Shown one piece after another: positions 24,801 through 64,000 of a DNA stretch of 64,000 nt. The position numbers and the translations under genes are program-made. This DNA comes from Corydoras sp. C115 (taxonomy: Eukaryota; Chordata; Actinopteri; Siluriformes; Callichthyidae): positions 1,172,501 to 1,236,500 of the forward strand of contig JAFMOC010000090.1 in assembly GCA_019802505.1 (NCBI GenBank), read 5' to 3'. The notes under the pieces are model-generated. The model was not told the DNA's origin, made no database searches, and saw nothing but the letters and a program-made list of their open reading frames with translations. Position 1 is the first letter of the stretch. Each line of letters begins with the position of its first letter.

Positions 24801-27800
24801 GGGATTCCCAGTTCGAATCCCAATCTGGGTGGAGTTTCCATGTTCTCCCCGTGTCCGCGTGGGTTTCCTCGGGGTTCTCCGGTTTCCTCCCACAGTCCGA
24901 AAACATGGATCAAGTCAATTGAGTTCTCCAAATTGCCCCATATAGAGTGTGTCTGTGTGAGTGAGTGAGTGTGTGCCCAGGTATGGATTGGCGCCCTGTC
25001 CTGGGTGTATCTGCCCAGTGCCCGAAACGTTCTCCCCTGGATGGACATGGGGAACACCCCCCCCCCCCCCCCGTGACCCTAATATGGCATAAATCGGAAG
25101 ATAATGAATGAATGAATGCATGAATGAATGAGAGTGTGTGTGTGAGTGAGTGTGTGCCCAGCGATACATTGGCACCCTATCCTGGGAATAAGAAACGTTC
25201 TCCCCTGGATGGGAATCCCCCCCGTGACCTTAGTACAGGATAAAGTGGAAGATAATGGATGGATGGATACGTTTCCTCCTGAAAACATATTTTTCCGTCT
25301 CATCAGCTGAAGACTCCAGAGGGAGTATGGACCCTGCATCGATGTGCAATGACAGTTAGAGGATTTCCATCTTACCTGTCTCTTCTACATGCGATCTGCA
25401 TCTTCCTGTGAAGGACATGAGGAGAGAAAGTCATCAGTGTAGAGAAACTTAACAAGTTGAACTCCAAAGCCATCCGCACTTAAAAATAACAGAGCTAAAT
25501 GTGAATGCTCGTTATCAGGAGGATGTAATTCCACCGTTTTACTAATTCATTTCATTTTAGTTTAGTTTAGTTTCACCACCGAGTTGAACTGTTCCTGGCT
25601 GTGTTTCATTCTCATTATTGGTTTAGTCTGTTTGTGTTCAGTTTGTTCATTACACCTGTTTGCTCATTGGTTCTGTTGTTCTGTATACTGGTTCTAAATG
25701 TATTCTAAAGTTTGGACACACATCCTTTCTGCTCCATTCATTGTCCATGTTTTCAGTTCCATCCATCCATCCATCCATCCATTATCTTCCACTTTATCCT
25801 CTATTAGGGTCGCGGGGGGGTTCCCCATGCCCATCCAGGGGAGAACGTCTCGGGCGCTGGGCAGATACACCCAGGACGGGGCGCCAATCTATCGCTGGGC
25901 ACACACTCACTCACACAGACACACTCTATATGGGGCAATTTGGAGAACACAATTGATTTGATCCATGTTTTTGGACTGTGGGAGGAAACCGGAGAACCCG
26001 GAGGAAACCCACGCAGACACGGGGAGAACATGGAAACTCCACCCAAATGGGGATTCGAACCGGGAATCCCCAGCGCTGAGAGGAGAACAAACCAACCACT
26101 AAGCCACCGTGCAGCTCTGTTCTCAGTTCCACTTACTGTATAGATGGACTTTGTAGTTCTACAATTCCACTCTGTAGTCCATCTGTTTGTGTTCTACAGT
26201 ACATTACAGGTACATACAGGTGTACTCTGTTCTAATGGTCAGAACCCCAATAGTACCACCGCAGAGCAGGGATTGTTTGGTCAGAGCTTTATTCCTATCC
26301 CAGCACCCACCCTCACCGCATGAGTAACAATCCACCACCCAAATGATACCTGTTCTGTGATGGTCCTGACCAACAGAGAACCAACAGGGGACTAACAACA
26401 ACAAAGAACACAGATGGACTACAGTCTGGAATTGTAAAACTACAAAGTCCATCACTATGATGGAGGTGGAGGAAATAGACCATGGAGCACAGAGGGGTGT
26501 GGCCAAACTTTTGGCTGATGCTGTACTTATTTCCTTAATTATACTTAATATGGAACTTTTATAACGAACACATTTACATTAAAATTGTTTAGTGAGGTTA
26601 AACTCGGGTCTCTGGCAACGTTCTTCTCCAAAACACACACAGCTGGAAGTTATAATAATACAAAATCTTTTACTCCACGCTCAATTATCTCAAACATGTT
26701 CCACTGTATTTATGGAACTCCACATTCTGACTGGGTTTAAAGTTCAAAGACCTTCAGCTGGGTTTATACGGGTTTATACAGGTCTTTACCGTGCACATCT
26801 CTAACCACACCTCTCAGACTGTTGCTGTTATGGTACCGACTGCCGTGTTTGGGAACTTATTTAATGACTACTATCTTTTTTGTGCGCATGTATCGCTCAG
26901 ATGTAATTATAGTGCTTTAATGGGTGTGGTGGTTGCAGGCATCGGGGATCTGATAGAAGGTTTGGTGCTTATTCAGCTCAGTCCAATGACGCAGGACATT
27001 TATTGTCCTAACCACTTATCTGTTTGGTGTTGCGAGATCCTGAGGCTCAGGCGAACATAAAATTGTATTTTTATGGTTTCCAAGTAAAAGCGAATACATT
27101 TTACAGCTAAAAACATCTGGATATTTGAATGCACGTGGATTATTTATTAATGTGTTATACTGGGGGAAAGGAAAATGTTAGAATCTTGAATAATTGTTAA
27201 AACATAACAGATATAAATGAATTTCCCTCCCAGGACGACACTTTACAAAGCATGGAGTTTAAGCAAAAGAGTCCAGACTTTTGCAGAAGGAATTTTAATT
27301 TGGACCTTGATTTAATAATATTACTGACTGATTTTTTTTAAATTAGTTTATACAAGATTTATAGCATAAGATATTAGACAAAATATTAAAACTTTATGCC
27401 CGATAAATGCCCAATATTTTACCTTTTTTTAATACCACCCCTATTTGAGCTTCATCTGTTTGTCTGTGTGTGTGGTAAAAACTTTGCAAATGCTATCTCA
27501 CCCACTTCCCGTTATCCCGTTATTAAGCTGAAACTTGGCACAATTGTTCATCTGGGATGACAACACATTTTTTTTTTTAATTAATTACCAATTAATTAAC
27601 TAGTTTGTGGTAATTAATTACTTTTTTATGTATACATTTTATCCAATTAAAATTTTTAAAAATATATCAACAGGATGGCGGCACGGTGGCATGTTCTCCT
27701 TTCAGCACTAGGGATTCCCGGTACAAATGCCCATCTGTGTGGAGTTTCCATGTCCTCCCCTTGTCCGTGTGGGTTTCCTCCGGGTTCTCCGGTTTCCTCC

Positions 27801-28518
27801 CACAGTCCAAAAACATGGCTCACGTCAATTGAGTTCTCCAAATTGCCCCATATAGAGTGTGTCTGTGTGAGTGAGTGTGCCCAGCGATGGATTGGCGTCC
27901 TGTCCTGGGTGTATCTGCCCAGCGCCCGAAATGTTCTCCCCTGGATGGGCGGGGGAACCCCCCCCCCATGACCCTAATATAGGATAAAAGCGGAAGATAA
28001 TGAATGAATGAATGGATTTAACAGGATATGGGGGGGTTTAAAAATATTGAAAGTTATTTTTGCTTGTTTTATATATAAATATAGCAGTTTATTAATAAAC
28101 TGCTAAATCAGTAATACCTTTAAAGGTGTTACTGACTGATCATCCCAATACTTGCTTCTTGCTGTAAGGGTTCCTTACAGTGAGTTAGCAACGAAAACTT
28201 AATAAACAGTGGAGCTGATAGATTTCCACGTGCCCCCACACACAATCTAGACCCCACCCCTGAGGTTCCAGCTCTTGGAGGTGCGTTGGCACCGCTGGCA
28301 CGCGAGTAACGCGCGCGTGCGTCCTGACCTGATCCGCATGCAGAGCTGTTACTGGAACGAGAGAGAATAAAAGGCCAGCCTGCACCCCCTCGCTCTTTAT
28401 AGGTAATGTATTAATGTGTTGGGTTCTCCTCACCCGAAGCCTGCTCCTCAGGATGGCAGCGGGGCGGCGCGCACGAAGACGCGGCCAGCGCACAGAGAAA
28501 GACGGCTGCGCGCAACAT
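14825..28518 (-). CDS. cpz: carboxypeptidase Z, complete gene (11 coding exons)
   Basis: Secreted zinc carboxypeptidase of the M14 N/E subfamily with an N-terminal frizzled domain. Family knowledge: it removes C-terminal Arg/Lys near neutral pH and binds Wnts in the extracellular matrix. I joined minus-strand exons 28518-28434, 25405-25376, 23169-22795, 22637-22422, 22313-22078, 18931-18770, 18576-18418, 17685-17550, 16742-16603, 16402-16303 and 15174-14825. All junctions are GT-AG and in phase, giving 1989 bp (662 aa), close to my recollection of about 650 aa for the human protein. Order: signal peptide 1-16; frizzled domain about 41-155 with ten Cys; catalytic domain about 175-510 with zinc ligands H247, E250 and H392, NRNF at 334-337, Y473 and catalytic E484 (TVELG); transthyretin-like domain about 515-592; acidic linker; WWW tail. 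The frizzled domain excludes CPE, CPN, CPM and CPD. No frameshift or lost key residue was seen. Confidence 0.95.
15470..15888 (-). mobile_element. composite old V-SINE-like fragments (cpz intron)
   Basis: At least two diverged minus fragments end to end: CTAGGGTCACAGGGG to 15650, then CCATCCATTATCTTGG to 15888. Confidence 0.55.
15889..16192 (-). mobile_element. V-SINE-like SINE (cpz intron)
   Basis: Younger minus copy lacking the far 3' tail. It has a small GATGGG triplication before the B box and ends ACCACCGTACCGCCC, 110 bp 3' of cpz exon 10. Confidence 0.65.
16303..16402 (-). CDS. cpz: cpz exon 10: start of the transthyretin-like domain
   Basis: Encodes VHRGIKGVVKDRDG and SVRGIRHDITT, the first strands of the transthyretin-like domain that follows the catalytic domain in M14B enzymes. 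Acceptor GGGCGGCAG, donor CAACAG|GTAGGT, phase 0 to phase 1. Confidence 0.92.
16603..16742 (-). CDS. cpz: cpz exon 9: catalytic Glu segment
   Basis: Encodes MSDFNYLHTNC and LELTVELGCDKFP. The Glu of VELG is the expected general base (E484), and Tyr473 matches the active-site tyrosine region. The donor is GAGTCT|GTAAGT in phase 0. The acceptor is preceded by a short (TG)n tract ending in TTTCAG. Confidence 0.93.
16828..17122 (+). mobile_element. old V-SINE-like copy (cpz intron)
   Basis: Diverged plus copy starting in the core (TTTCCTCCAGGTTCTCCGG) and ending at AGATAATGAGATGAG. Confidence 0.6.
17303..17520 (+). mobile_element. tRNA-derived SINE with L2-type tail (cpz intron)
   Basis: GGTGTGGTAGCTCAGGGGTT, GGGGGTTCAAATCCC, GTCCTTGAGCAAGACCC and tail CATTTTGGATAAACACGTCTG then AAATGTAAATGTAA. 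It ends 30 bp from cpz exon 8. Confidence 0.7.
17550..17685 (-). CDS. cpz: cpz exon 8
   Basis: Encodes IFKQLARTYADAH, the RCGSSFVNRGGIINGA loop and WYSFPGG. The donor is CCTGGAG|GTAACT in phase 1. A SINE begins 46 bp beyond its acceptor side (17731), so the polypyrimidine region is squeezed between exon and repeat. Confidence 0.93.
17731..18092 (-). mobile_element. V-SINE-like SINE beside cpz exon 8
   Basis: Minus copy; TTTGATATC at 17726-17734 and 18093-18101 looks like a 9-bp target duplication. The near edge is 46 bp from the exon 8 acceptor. Confidence 0.75.
18418..18576 (-). CDS. cpz: cpz exon 7: third zinc ligand
   Basis: Acceptor CTCTTGGCAG, donor GAGCAG|GTTTTG; 53 codons in phase 0. 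It encodes VAPETYAVMKW and PFVISASLHGGELVISYP, with H392 as third zinc ligand. It ends in MFSPTPDEQ. The donor lacks the usual +4/+5 AG, but exon 8 continues in phase. Confidence 0.93.
18770..18931 (-). CDS. cpz: cpz exon 6: NRNF substrate-binding segment
   Basis: An exact 54-codon phase-0 exon between ATTTTAG and ACTAAG|GTATAA. It encodes YNGWISGRANAQNIDLNRNF; the Arg of NRNF corresponds to the carboxylate-binding arginine of M14 enzymes. Exon 5 lies 3.1 kb away. Most of that intron is repeat (MITEs at 20.2 and 20.8 kb, a SINE at 19.7 kb). Confidence 0.93.
19660..19938 (+). mobile_element. old V-SINE-like copy (cpz intron)
   Basis: Diverged head (GGTTAGCTTGTTGGCACG, GGTTTGAATCCC), core and GGCGCCCTGTCCTGGGTG half; contains a (GT)n expansion at 19840-19861. 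Confidence 0.6.
20156..20627 (+). mobile_element. MITE-like element M1 (cpz intron)
   Basis: Both ends visible: GGTACCAGACACAAGTTAGG at the left and AACTTTTGACTCGTACTGTACC at the right, imperfect terminal inverted repeats. Confidence 0.65.
20809..21156. mobile_element. 348-bp MITE with AGGGTGACCAG inverted ends
   Basis: AGGGTGACCAG at 20809-20819 is the exact reverse complement of CTGGTCACCCT at 21146-21156. Inside the right end, GTCCCGCATAAAGCGGGAC is a small palindrome; a GATGTGGGAC match lies inside the left end. No open frame of note. Lies in a cpz intron. Confidence 0.65.
21157..22050. other. cpz intron, mostly unique
   Basis: AT-rich; an (ATT)n microsatellite at 21790-21826. No exon. 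Confidence 0.4.
22078..22313 (-). CDS. cpz: cpz exon 5: first zinc-binding motif
   Basis: Contains IKLIGNMHGNEVLGRQ, in which His and Glu of HGNE are the first two zinc ligands (H247 and E250 of the joined protein). RIHLLPSMNPDGYE follows. The donor is CCAGAA|GTAAAT in phase 0. The end (SNDPENTNPE) is family-variable. Confidence 0.93.
22422..22637 (-). CDS. cpz: cpz exon 4: start of the carboxypeptidase domain
   Basis: The acceptor is CGTCCCCCAG just before CTAGGCAAG. A second AG four bases downstream would break the frame set by exon 3. The donor is GAGCTGT|GTGAGC. It encodes FVYHTNEQMFSILKK and RTYSIGRSVEGKSL, the opening strands typical of the M14B catalytic domain, and ends at GQHEL. Confidence 0.93.
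22795..23169 (-). CDS. cpz: cpz exon 3: frizzled cysteine-rich domain
   Basis: Acceptor CTCATTCGTAG and donor CTCAGAG|GTAACT, phase 1 at both ends. It encodes nearly the whole frizzled domain: the QCTDM start, LLGCSVMAPKC, KPCRSSCEAVRRSC and MAWPYFLDC blocks. Ten cysteines are visible, as in Wnt-binding CRDs. It ends in CVDPLSTLR, the usual link to the catalytic domain. Confidence 0.93.
23585..23812 (-). mobile_element. V-SINE-like SINE, partly deleted (cpz intron)
   Basis: Minus copy missing much of the core and the tRNA head. Confidence 0.65.
23862..24050 (+). mobile_element. chimeric SINE: L2-type head joined to V-SINE-like tail
   Basis: 23862-23965 is the head of the L2-tailed SINE (GTGGTAGCTAAGTGGTTAGG, GTGGGTTCAAATCCC, GGGTCCTTGAGG). 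From 23968 it continues as CCCTAATAGAGGATAAAGCG plus (GAAT)n and (TTAA)n, the end of the other family. See the finding. Confidence 0.7.
24051..24753. other. cpz intron, unique
   Basis: About 700 bp of repeat-poor DNA between cpz exons 2 and 3. No open frame with splice support. Confidence 0.4.
24754..25128 (+). mobile_element. V-SINE-like SINE (cpz intron)
   Basis: Full-length plus copy with CAGCTCTAGGG variant and a poly(C) run near 25057-25072. Confidence 0.75.
25129..25270 (+). mobile_element. V-SINE-like 3' half (cpz intron)
   Basis: Starts at AGAGTGTGTGTGTGAGTGAG directly after the previous tail and runs to (GGAT)n; about 105 bp 3' of cpz exon 2 on the minus strand. Confidence 0.65.
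25376..25405 (-). CDS. cpz: cpz exon 2: 30-bp microexon
   Basis: Acceptor CTTCACAG and donor ACAG|GTAAGA flank 30 bases, phase 1 to phase 1. Joined to its neighbours it reads GRCRSHVEETA and leads directly into the first frizzled cysteine. It is too short to be seen as an open frame; phase and splice sites on both sides support it. Confidence 0.8.
25705..26527 (-). mobile_element. MITE-like element M1 split by a SINE (cpz intron)
   Basis: Left part starts AAGTTTGGACACACATCC; right part ends CCAAACTTTTGGCTGATGCTGTAC. A SINE occupies 25761-26118. Confidence 0.7.
25761..26118 (-). mobile_element. V-SINE-like SINE nested in an M1 element
   Basis: Full-length minus copy; GTTTTCAGTTCC (25749-25760) and GTTCTCAGTTCC (26119-26130) form a 12-bp duplication with one mismatch inside the host element. 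Confidence 0.8.
26530..27672. other. cpz intron 1, unique AT-rich DNA
   Basis: No exon supported. An 89-codon plus-strand frame at 26791-27060 has no homologue I recognise and no splice context. Confidence 0.4.
27677..28016 (+). mobile_element. V-SINE-like SINE with damaged A box (cpz intron 1)
   Basis: The head reads GGCGGCACGGTGGCATGTTCTCC; the CTTAGTGGTTAG portion of the A box is lost, so it should be transcriptionally dead. Confidence 0.75.
28434..28518 (-). CDS. cpz: cpz exon 1: start codon and signal peptide
   Basis: ATG at 28518-28516 opens MLRAAVFLCALAASSCAPP, a short basic n-region, a hydrophobic core and a small-residue cleavage region (likely after ASS-C or nearby). The donor is GCTTCGG|GTGAGG in phase 1. 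The start was chosen because its phase fits the 30-bp exon 2 and because a signal peptide is expected for this family. Surrounding DNA is GC-rich. Confidence 0.85.
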
Positions 28519-28800
28519 GCCGGATCTGAGGGATGTGATGTGGCTCCCTGTGAGAAAAAAAGAAGCTCCCCTTCTGTCCTCTGTGTCTCCGTCTCGCAGT
28601 GTTCTTTGTTTTGGAGGCGCGTCCTAATCCTCTCACGGGCTCTGAGAGCCCGCAGGCTCAAATTACAGCACCTCGGTTCTTTTCCCTCCTCCTCCTCCTC
28701 CTCCTCCTCCTCCTCCTCCGCGTCCTCTCCAACCCAGCACTTCAACTCAGTCCAACTGCAAGTTCACTCTGAACAGCATTCTAACACTCAGAAGTCATTC
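28519..28800 (-). promoter_or_regulatory. cpz 5' UTR / promoter region with (TCC)n tract
   Basis: GC- and CpG-rich DNA directly upstream of the cpz start. It includes a pure (TCC)n run at 28687-28721, which is (GGA)n on the cpz sense strand; polypurine tracts are common in promoters. A TATA-like TTTTATATTAAAG lies on the minus strand near 28806-28818. The transcription start was not located. Confidence 0.4.
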
Positions 28801-28977
28801 TCCTTTAATATAAAACATTGAAATATAAGAAAACTAGAAACATGATTCCTATAATTATTGATTCCACACTAAATAAGATCATACAAGTAAAATTAAAGGC
28901 AGATAAACTCGAGCAATACTTACAATAACATTGTTATTTTTTGTTTTTATTTTTTGCAAAAGTAATGAATAATCCTG

Positions 28978-29306
28978 GGCGGCATGGTGGCTTAGTGGTT
29001 TAGCATGTTCTCCTCTCAGCACTAGGGATTCCCGGTTCGAATCCCCATCTGGGTAGAGTTTCCATGTTCTCCCCGTGTCCGCGTGGGTTTCCTCCGGGTT
29101 CTCCGGTTTCCTCCCACGGTCCAAAAACATGGATCAAGTCAATTGAATTCTCCAAAATGACCCATGTAGAGTGTTTCTGTGTGTGTGAGTGTGTGCCCAG
29201 CGATGGATTGGCGTCCTGTCCTTGGTCTATCTGCCCAGCGCCCGAAACGTTCTCCCCTGGATGGGCATGGGGAACCCCACCGCGACCCTAATAGAGGATA
29301 AAGCGC
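28978..29306 (+). mobile_element. V-SINE-like SINE in the intergenic region
   Basis: Plus copy that stops at GAGGATAAAGCG; the (AATG)n tail is absent. Lies between the divergent promoters of cpz and sorbs1. Confidence 0.75.
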
Positions 29307-30538
29307 CGCCTGTTCATAAAGTATGTATATATTTGTATATATAATATATTAATATATATATTTTTTATATAATAATAAATATATTATATATAATTGTTAT
29401 AATTCATTTGGTTTAACACCTCTATCCCCAACTTGTAGAAGGAGTAAAGGCAGTAGTTCTGCTTATGGTTTAGGTGATGGCTCTACAAAAGAAATAAATG
29501 TATATGTAATGTCCCCATAGTGTTTCAAGTTTCAAGGTGAGGCATCAGGATATAAACTCTACATAGAAAATAATATGAAATACACAATAATAAAATGAAA
29601 TACACAATAGTGCAGGAATACATGACAGTCTGTGTGAGATGAGATGTCTCACCCCAAATAATATGTTATAAAAAAAATTCACTATTGTTTCAAATGCTCA
29701 GGGATAGGCCCCGGCACTGATCAGGATAAGAAAATCAGACAATATATTGATTATTATATGGCTTCCGATTTATACAGAACATAAGCAGAAGTTCAGAACA
29801 AGTCGAGTAAAGTAGAACCCAGAACCTCCTATTATAAGGATATGAACTTTAATCGTTGCCAGTGTTTCTTTAGCGTCTGTGATACATTGCTCTATAACCA
29901 TGACAGGAACAGTTTTTTTGGTTCTTCATGACAGTTCTCAGAACACAATCTTTAAATTCTTGCTTTCATGTCTCGCTGTCTCCAAAGCCAAACTGCTTCT
30001 CACAGTCAGATTAGAAGCAGAAGTTCTGACATTTGCAATAGAACACATAGTTTGTTCTATGTGTTCCGAACTGAAAAGGACAAACTCCTTCACGTTTACA
30101 TCCTCTCATACGTCCTCGTGGTCCTTTTCGTCCAGTCGCATTGTTGATGTGTAATATTTAAAGGTTTGCAGTGTGTTATTTTGCTTTGCATAACCGCTGA
30201 CTCCTTCTGCACATGCTTAATGTCAGATTAGATGACAGATGAGTGTGAGGATGTTGGGGGTTTTTTTCTTGCTGTCGTGGTTATTGCACAATGCCTGGAA
30301 AAATGACAAATTTAATAAGTTTCATGATCAATTGCATCTGGATGGATCTAGAAAATTGCGAAACGTTCTGTTTACGTGACTCTATGTTTTTAAGGATTTT
30401 TAAAATCACTGCTCACTGTAAGAAAGAACAACATGGAAATAACATCCCATAAAGGCAATGAAATACCAAACTGACCTGAGTATCAGTACCTCTGGGTCAG
30501 AGTTTACGGTAATGACGATTCATACCAGCAGGTGTCTA
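29307..30538. other. intergenic unique stretch between cpz and sorbs1
   Basis: AT-rich, no exon. The 91-codon frame at 29879-30154 is unsupported. Confidence 0.4.
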
Positions 30539-30550
30539 CGTTTGAAATTA

Positions 30551-30898
30551 TTAATTCATTCATTATCTCCCGCTTTATCCTCTATTAGGGTCGCGGTGGG
30601 GTTCCCCATGCCCATCCAGGGGAGAACGTCTCGGGCGCTGGGCAGATAGACCCAGGACAGGGCACCAATCCATCGCTGGGCACACACTCACTCACACAGA
30701 CACACTCTATATGGGGCAATTTAGAGAACTCAATTGACTTGATCCATGTTTTTGGACTGTGGGAGGAAACCGGAGAACCCGGAGAAAACCCACGCAGACA
30801 CGGGGAGAACATGGAAACTCCACCCAGATGGGGATTCGAACCGGGAATCCCTATCGCTGAGAGGCGAACTTGCTAACCGCTAAGCCACCATGCCGCCC
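30551..30898 (-). mobile_element. V-SINE-like SINE with perfect 12-bp TSD
   Basis: Full-length minus copy between CGTTTGAAATTA at 30539-30550 and 30899-30910. Confidence 0.85.
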
Positions 30899-31049
30899 CG
30901 TTTGAAATTAATCATTGGAATTCCGACTTTTTTGCAAGAGTGCATGAAGAGCCCGTGGCTGTGCAGTGTGCAGACACTCTGTATTTGTGATTTCATGCAA
31001 CTGCGTTCATTTATTTACTGTTCATTTTCATTTACAATAATAATTTTGG

Positions 31050-31400
31050 CGGCACAGTGGCTTAGTGGTTTAGCACGTTCGCCTCTCAGCGCTAGGGATT
31101 CCCGGTTCGAATCCCCATCTGGGTGGAGTTTCCATGTTCTCCCCGTGTCCGCGTGGGTTTCCTCCGGGTTCTCCGGTTTCCTCCCACAGTCCAAAAACAT
31201 GGATCAAGTCAATTGAATTCTCAAAATTGCCCCATATAGCGTGTGTTTGTGAGAGTGAGTGTGTGCCCAGCGATGGATTGGCGCCCTGTCCTGGGTCTAT
31301 CTGCCCAGCGCCCGAAACGTTCTCCCCTGGATGGGCATGGGGAACCCCACCGCGACCCTAATAGAGGATAAAGTGGGAGATAATGAATGAATGAATGAAT
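31050..31400 (+). mobile_element. V-SINE-like SINE
   Basis: Full-length plus copy 150 bp from the previous one and in the opposite orientation, so the two form a potential long hairpin. Confidence 0.8.
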
Positions 31401-31459
31401 TTGGAGAGAACCTCAAAAGGGGGTGATGGAAAAAGGATCTCTAAAAAGTTAGGGATATG

Positions 31460-31560
31460 TGTGTGTATGTATGTATGTTTGTGTGTGTGTGTGTGTGTGG
31501 TTGTGTGTGTGTGTGTGTGTGTGTGTGTGGTTTGTGTGTGTGTGTGTGTGTGTGTAGTGT
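31460..31560. repeat. (GT)n microsatellite
   Basis: Interrupted TG repeats with periodic GGTT breaks. Confidence 0.9.
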
Positions 31561-32229
31561 GGAGGGTTGAATAGGTGGATTAATGGGTCGATTAAGGGGT
31601 GGATGTGAATTCATATGATAAAGAAATCATAAATGTGGTCCAGACACAAAGATGTCTTTATAATGAGTGTAATTATATAATTTAAAATAAAATAGTTCAT
31701 AACATCATATAGAAAAATGGAATTGTTAAAAACGTCCCCTTTTTTTTGAAGCACACACTAGTATATGGTCAAAATTAAGCGCCAGCCAAGAGCGCCATCT
31801 AGTGATCAATTGATTTTTAAACTTTAATATAAAAAAAGTGCTTCTAAGATGTTTTGTCAGCATATCATCACAGAGATACGGTAATTAAACTAGAAGATAA
31901 TGATAAGTGTAGAAACACGAAGTAAACTTGACGAAGTGACTGATGAGGGAAGTACAACACGTGTTTAATCACAATGCAGCAAGTGAATCAAAGCAAGTCT
32001 TGTTTTTCATGCTTAATTAGTGATATTGCGATATTATTACATCATAAACATACACACACATACATTACTTATAATGACAGGTTTTAAAATGTGCACAGGC
32101 CATATTTTTTATTTTTTTTGATAATAGACTTTGATAATATCATATTTATACATGTATTTAATATATAATAAATGGAAAGATAGCTATATAGATAGATATG
32201 CAAAGTTCTTCCCATTACTATATAATATA

Positions 32230-32271
<42 letters not shown>

Positions 32272-32322
32272 GTGTAATTTGGTGGTGAAACAATGGTTAT
32301 ATATATTTTTTATATATATTTA

Positions 32323-32359
<37 letters not shown>

Positions 32360-32670
32360 ATATATATAAAATATTATATATATATATATATATTTCTTTT
32401 CTTTTCTTTTTTTTAAATCTGACGTCACCTCATAAATAGATATATAACCCACAGGAAAGTGATTTGGAGGGCAACGACGTGTCTGTTTTCTGGAAATAGA
32501 TTAATTTTATTCTAAGGAGTCATTTCGTTCTATTATTATAATTATTTTATTATTGACATTTAAACAAAGGATATTAAGCGTCAGCAAGAAGTTAACTAAC
32601 TTGTTCAGAATAAAGTTTCACATGTTTGGGATGTTAAAGGTATAGATGGAGTTTTAATTTCACGCAGTTT
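31561..32670. other. AT-rich region upstream of sorbs1
   Basis: Holds (TTA)n at 32228-32272 and (AT)n with inverted symmetry at 32300-32392. No gene seen. Confidence 0.45.
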
Positions 32671-32674
32671 TGGG

Positions 32675-32790
32675 TGGCGCGTGGCGCGTGGGGTGGCGCG
32701 TGGCGTGGCGTGGCGCGTGGGGTGGGTTCATGTGTCTCCGCCTCTCTCCTGCATTCAATCAGCTCATGGACAGAGACACTGAGAGAGAGA

Positions 32791-32826
<36 letters not shown>
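32675..32826. repeat. GGCGCGTG repeat and (GA)n upstream of sorbs1
   Basis: Short-period GC-rich repeat (32675-32725) with many CpGs, then a GA tract (32784-32826). Together they mark the likely promoter. Confidence 0.7.
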
Positions 32827-32828
<2 letters not shown>

Positions 32829-32839
32829 GTAGTTCAGTT

Positions 32840-64000
<31,161 letters not shown>

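Noticed and set aside
28185..28745. Minus-strand 186-codon frame with poly-Glu
   Set aside because: It overlaps the true cpz signal-peptide exon in another frame; the Glu run is the (TCC)n repeat.

Overview
The window is vertebrate, almost certainly teleost fish, nuclear DNA. The genes are split by phase-matched GT-AG introns, and the rest is packed with fish-type retroposons: tRNA-headed SINEs whose central block resembles the V-SINE core, SINEs with the L2-like 3' tail common in teleosts, MITEs and AT/GT microsatellites. No bacterial, viral or CRISPR features were seen. Nearly all short open frames are shadows of these repeats.

Layout. 1-14.8 kb is intergenic: SINEs, a 128-bp-period tandem array at 3.87-5.94 kb, long (AT)n tracts and a LINE 3' end. 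14.8-28.5 kb holds, on the minus strand, a complete 11-exon gene for carboxypeptidase Z (cpz): signal peptide, frizzled cysteine-rich domain, zinc carboxypeptidase, transthyretin-like domain and a tryptophan-rich tail. Joining the exons gives one 662-codon frame. 28.5-32.8 kb is the upstream region between two divergent genes. From about 32.85 kb to the right edge runs the 5' part of sorbs1 (CAP/ponsin) on the plus strand: a probable non-coding first exon, then 11 coding exons (44.4-57.0 kb) that carry the N-terminal region, the SoHo domain and the start of the linker. The SH3 domains lie beyond the window. A repeat-poor block at 62.2-63.7 kb may be an internal promoter with an alternative first exon.

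Roles. Cpz should be a secreted metallo-carboxypeptidase that binds Wnt-type ligands through its frizzled domain and trims C-terminal Arg/Lys. Sorbs1 is a cytoskeletal and insulin-signalling adaptor. No shared pathway is implied; they are simply divergent neighbours.

The most unusual content is how the V-SINE-like family has reshaped the locus. About sixty segments are present, many with perfect 10-14 bp target-site duplications. Some sit within 70 bp of exon boundaries, some are nested in other elements, some are chimeric or 5'-truncated, and one appears to have expanded internally into a minisatellite.
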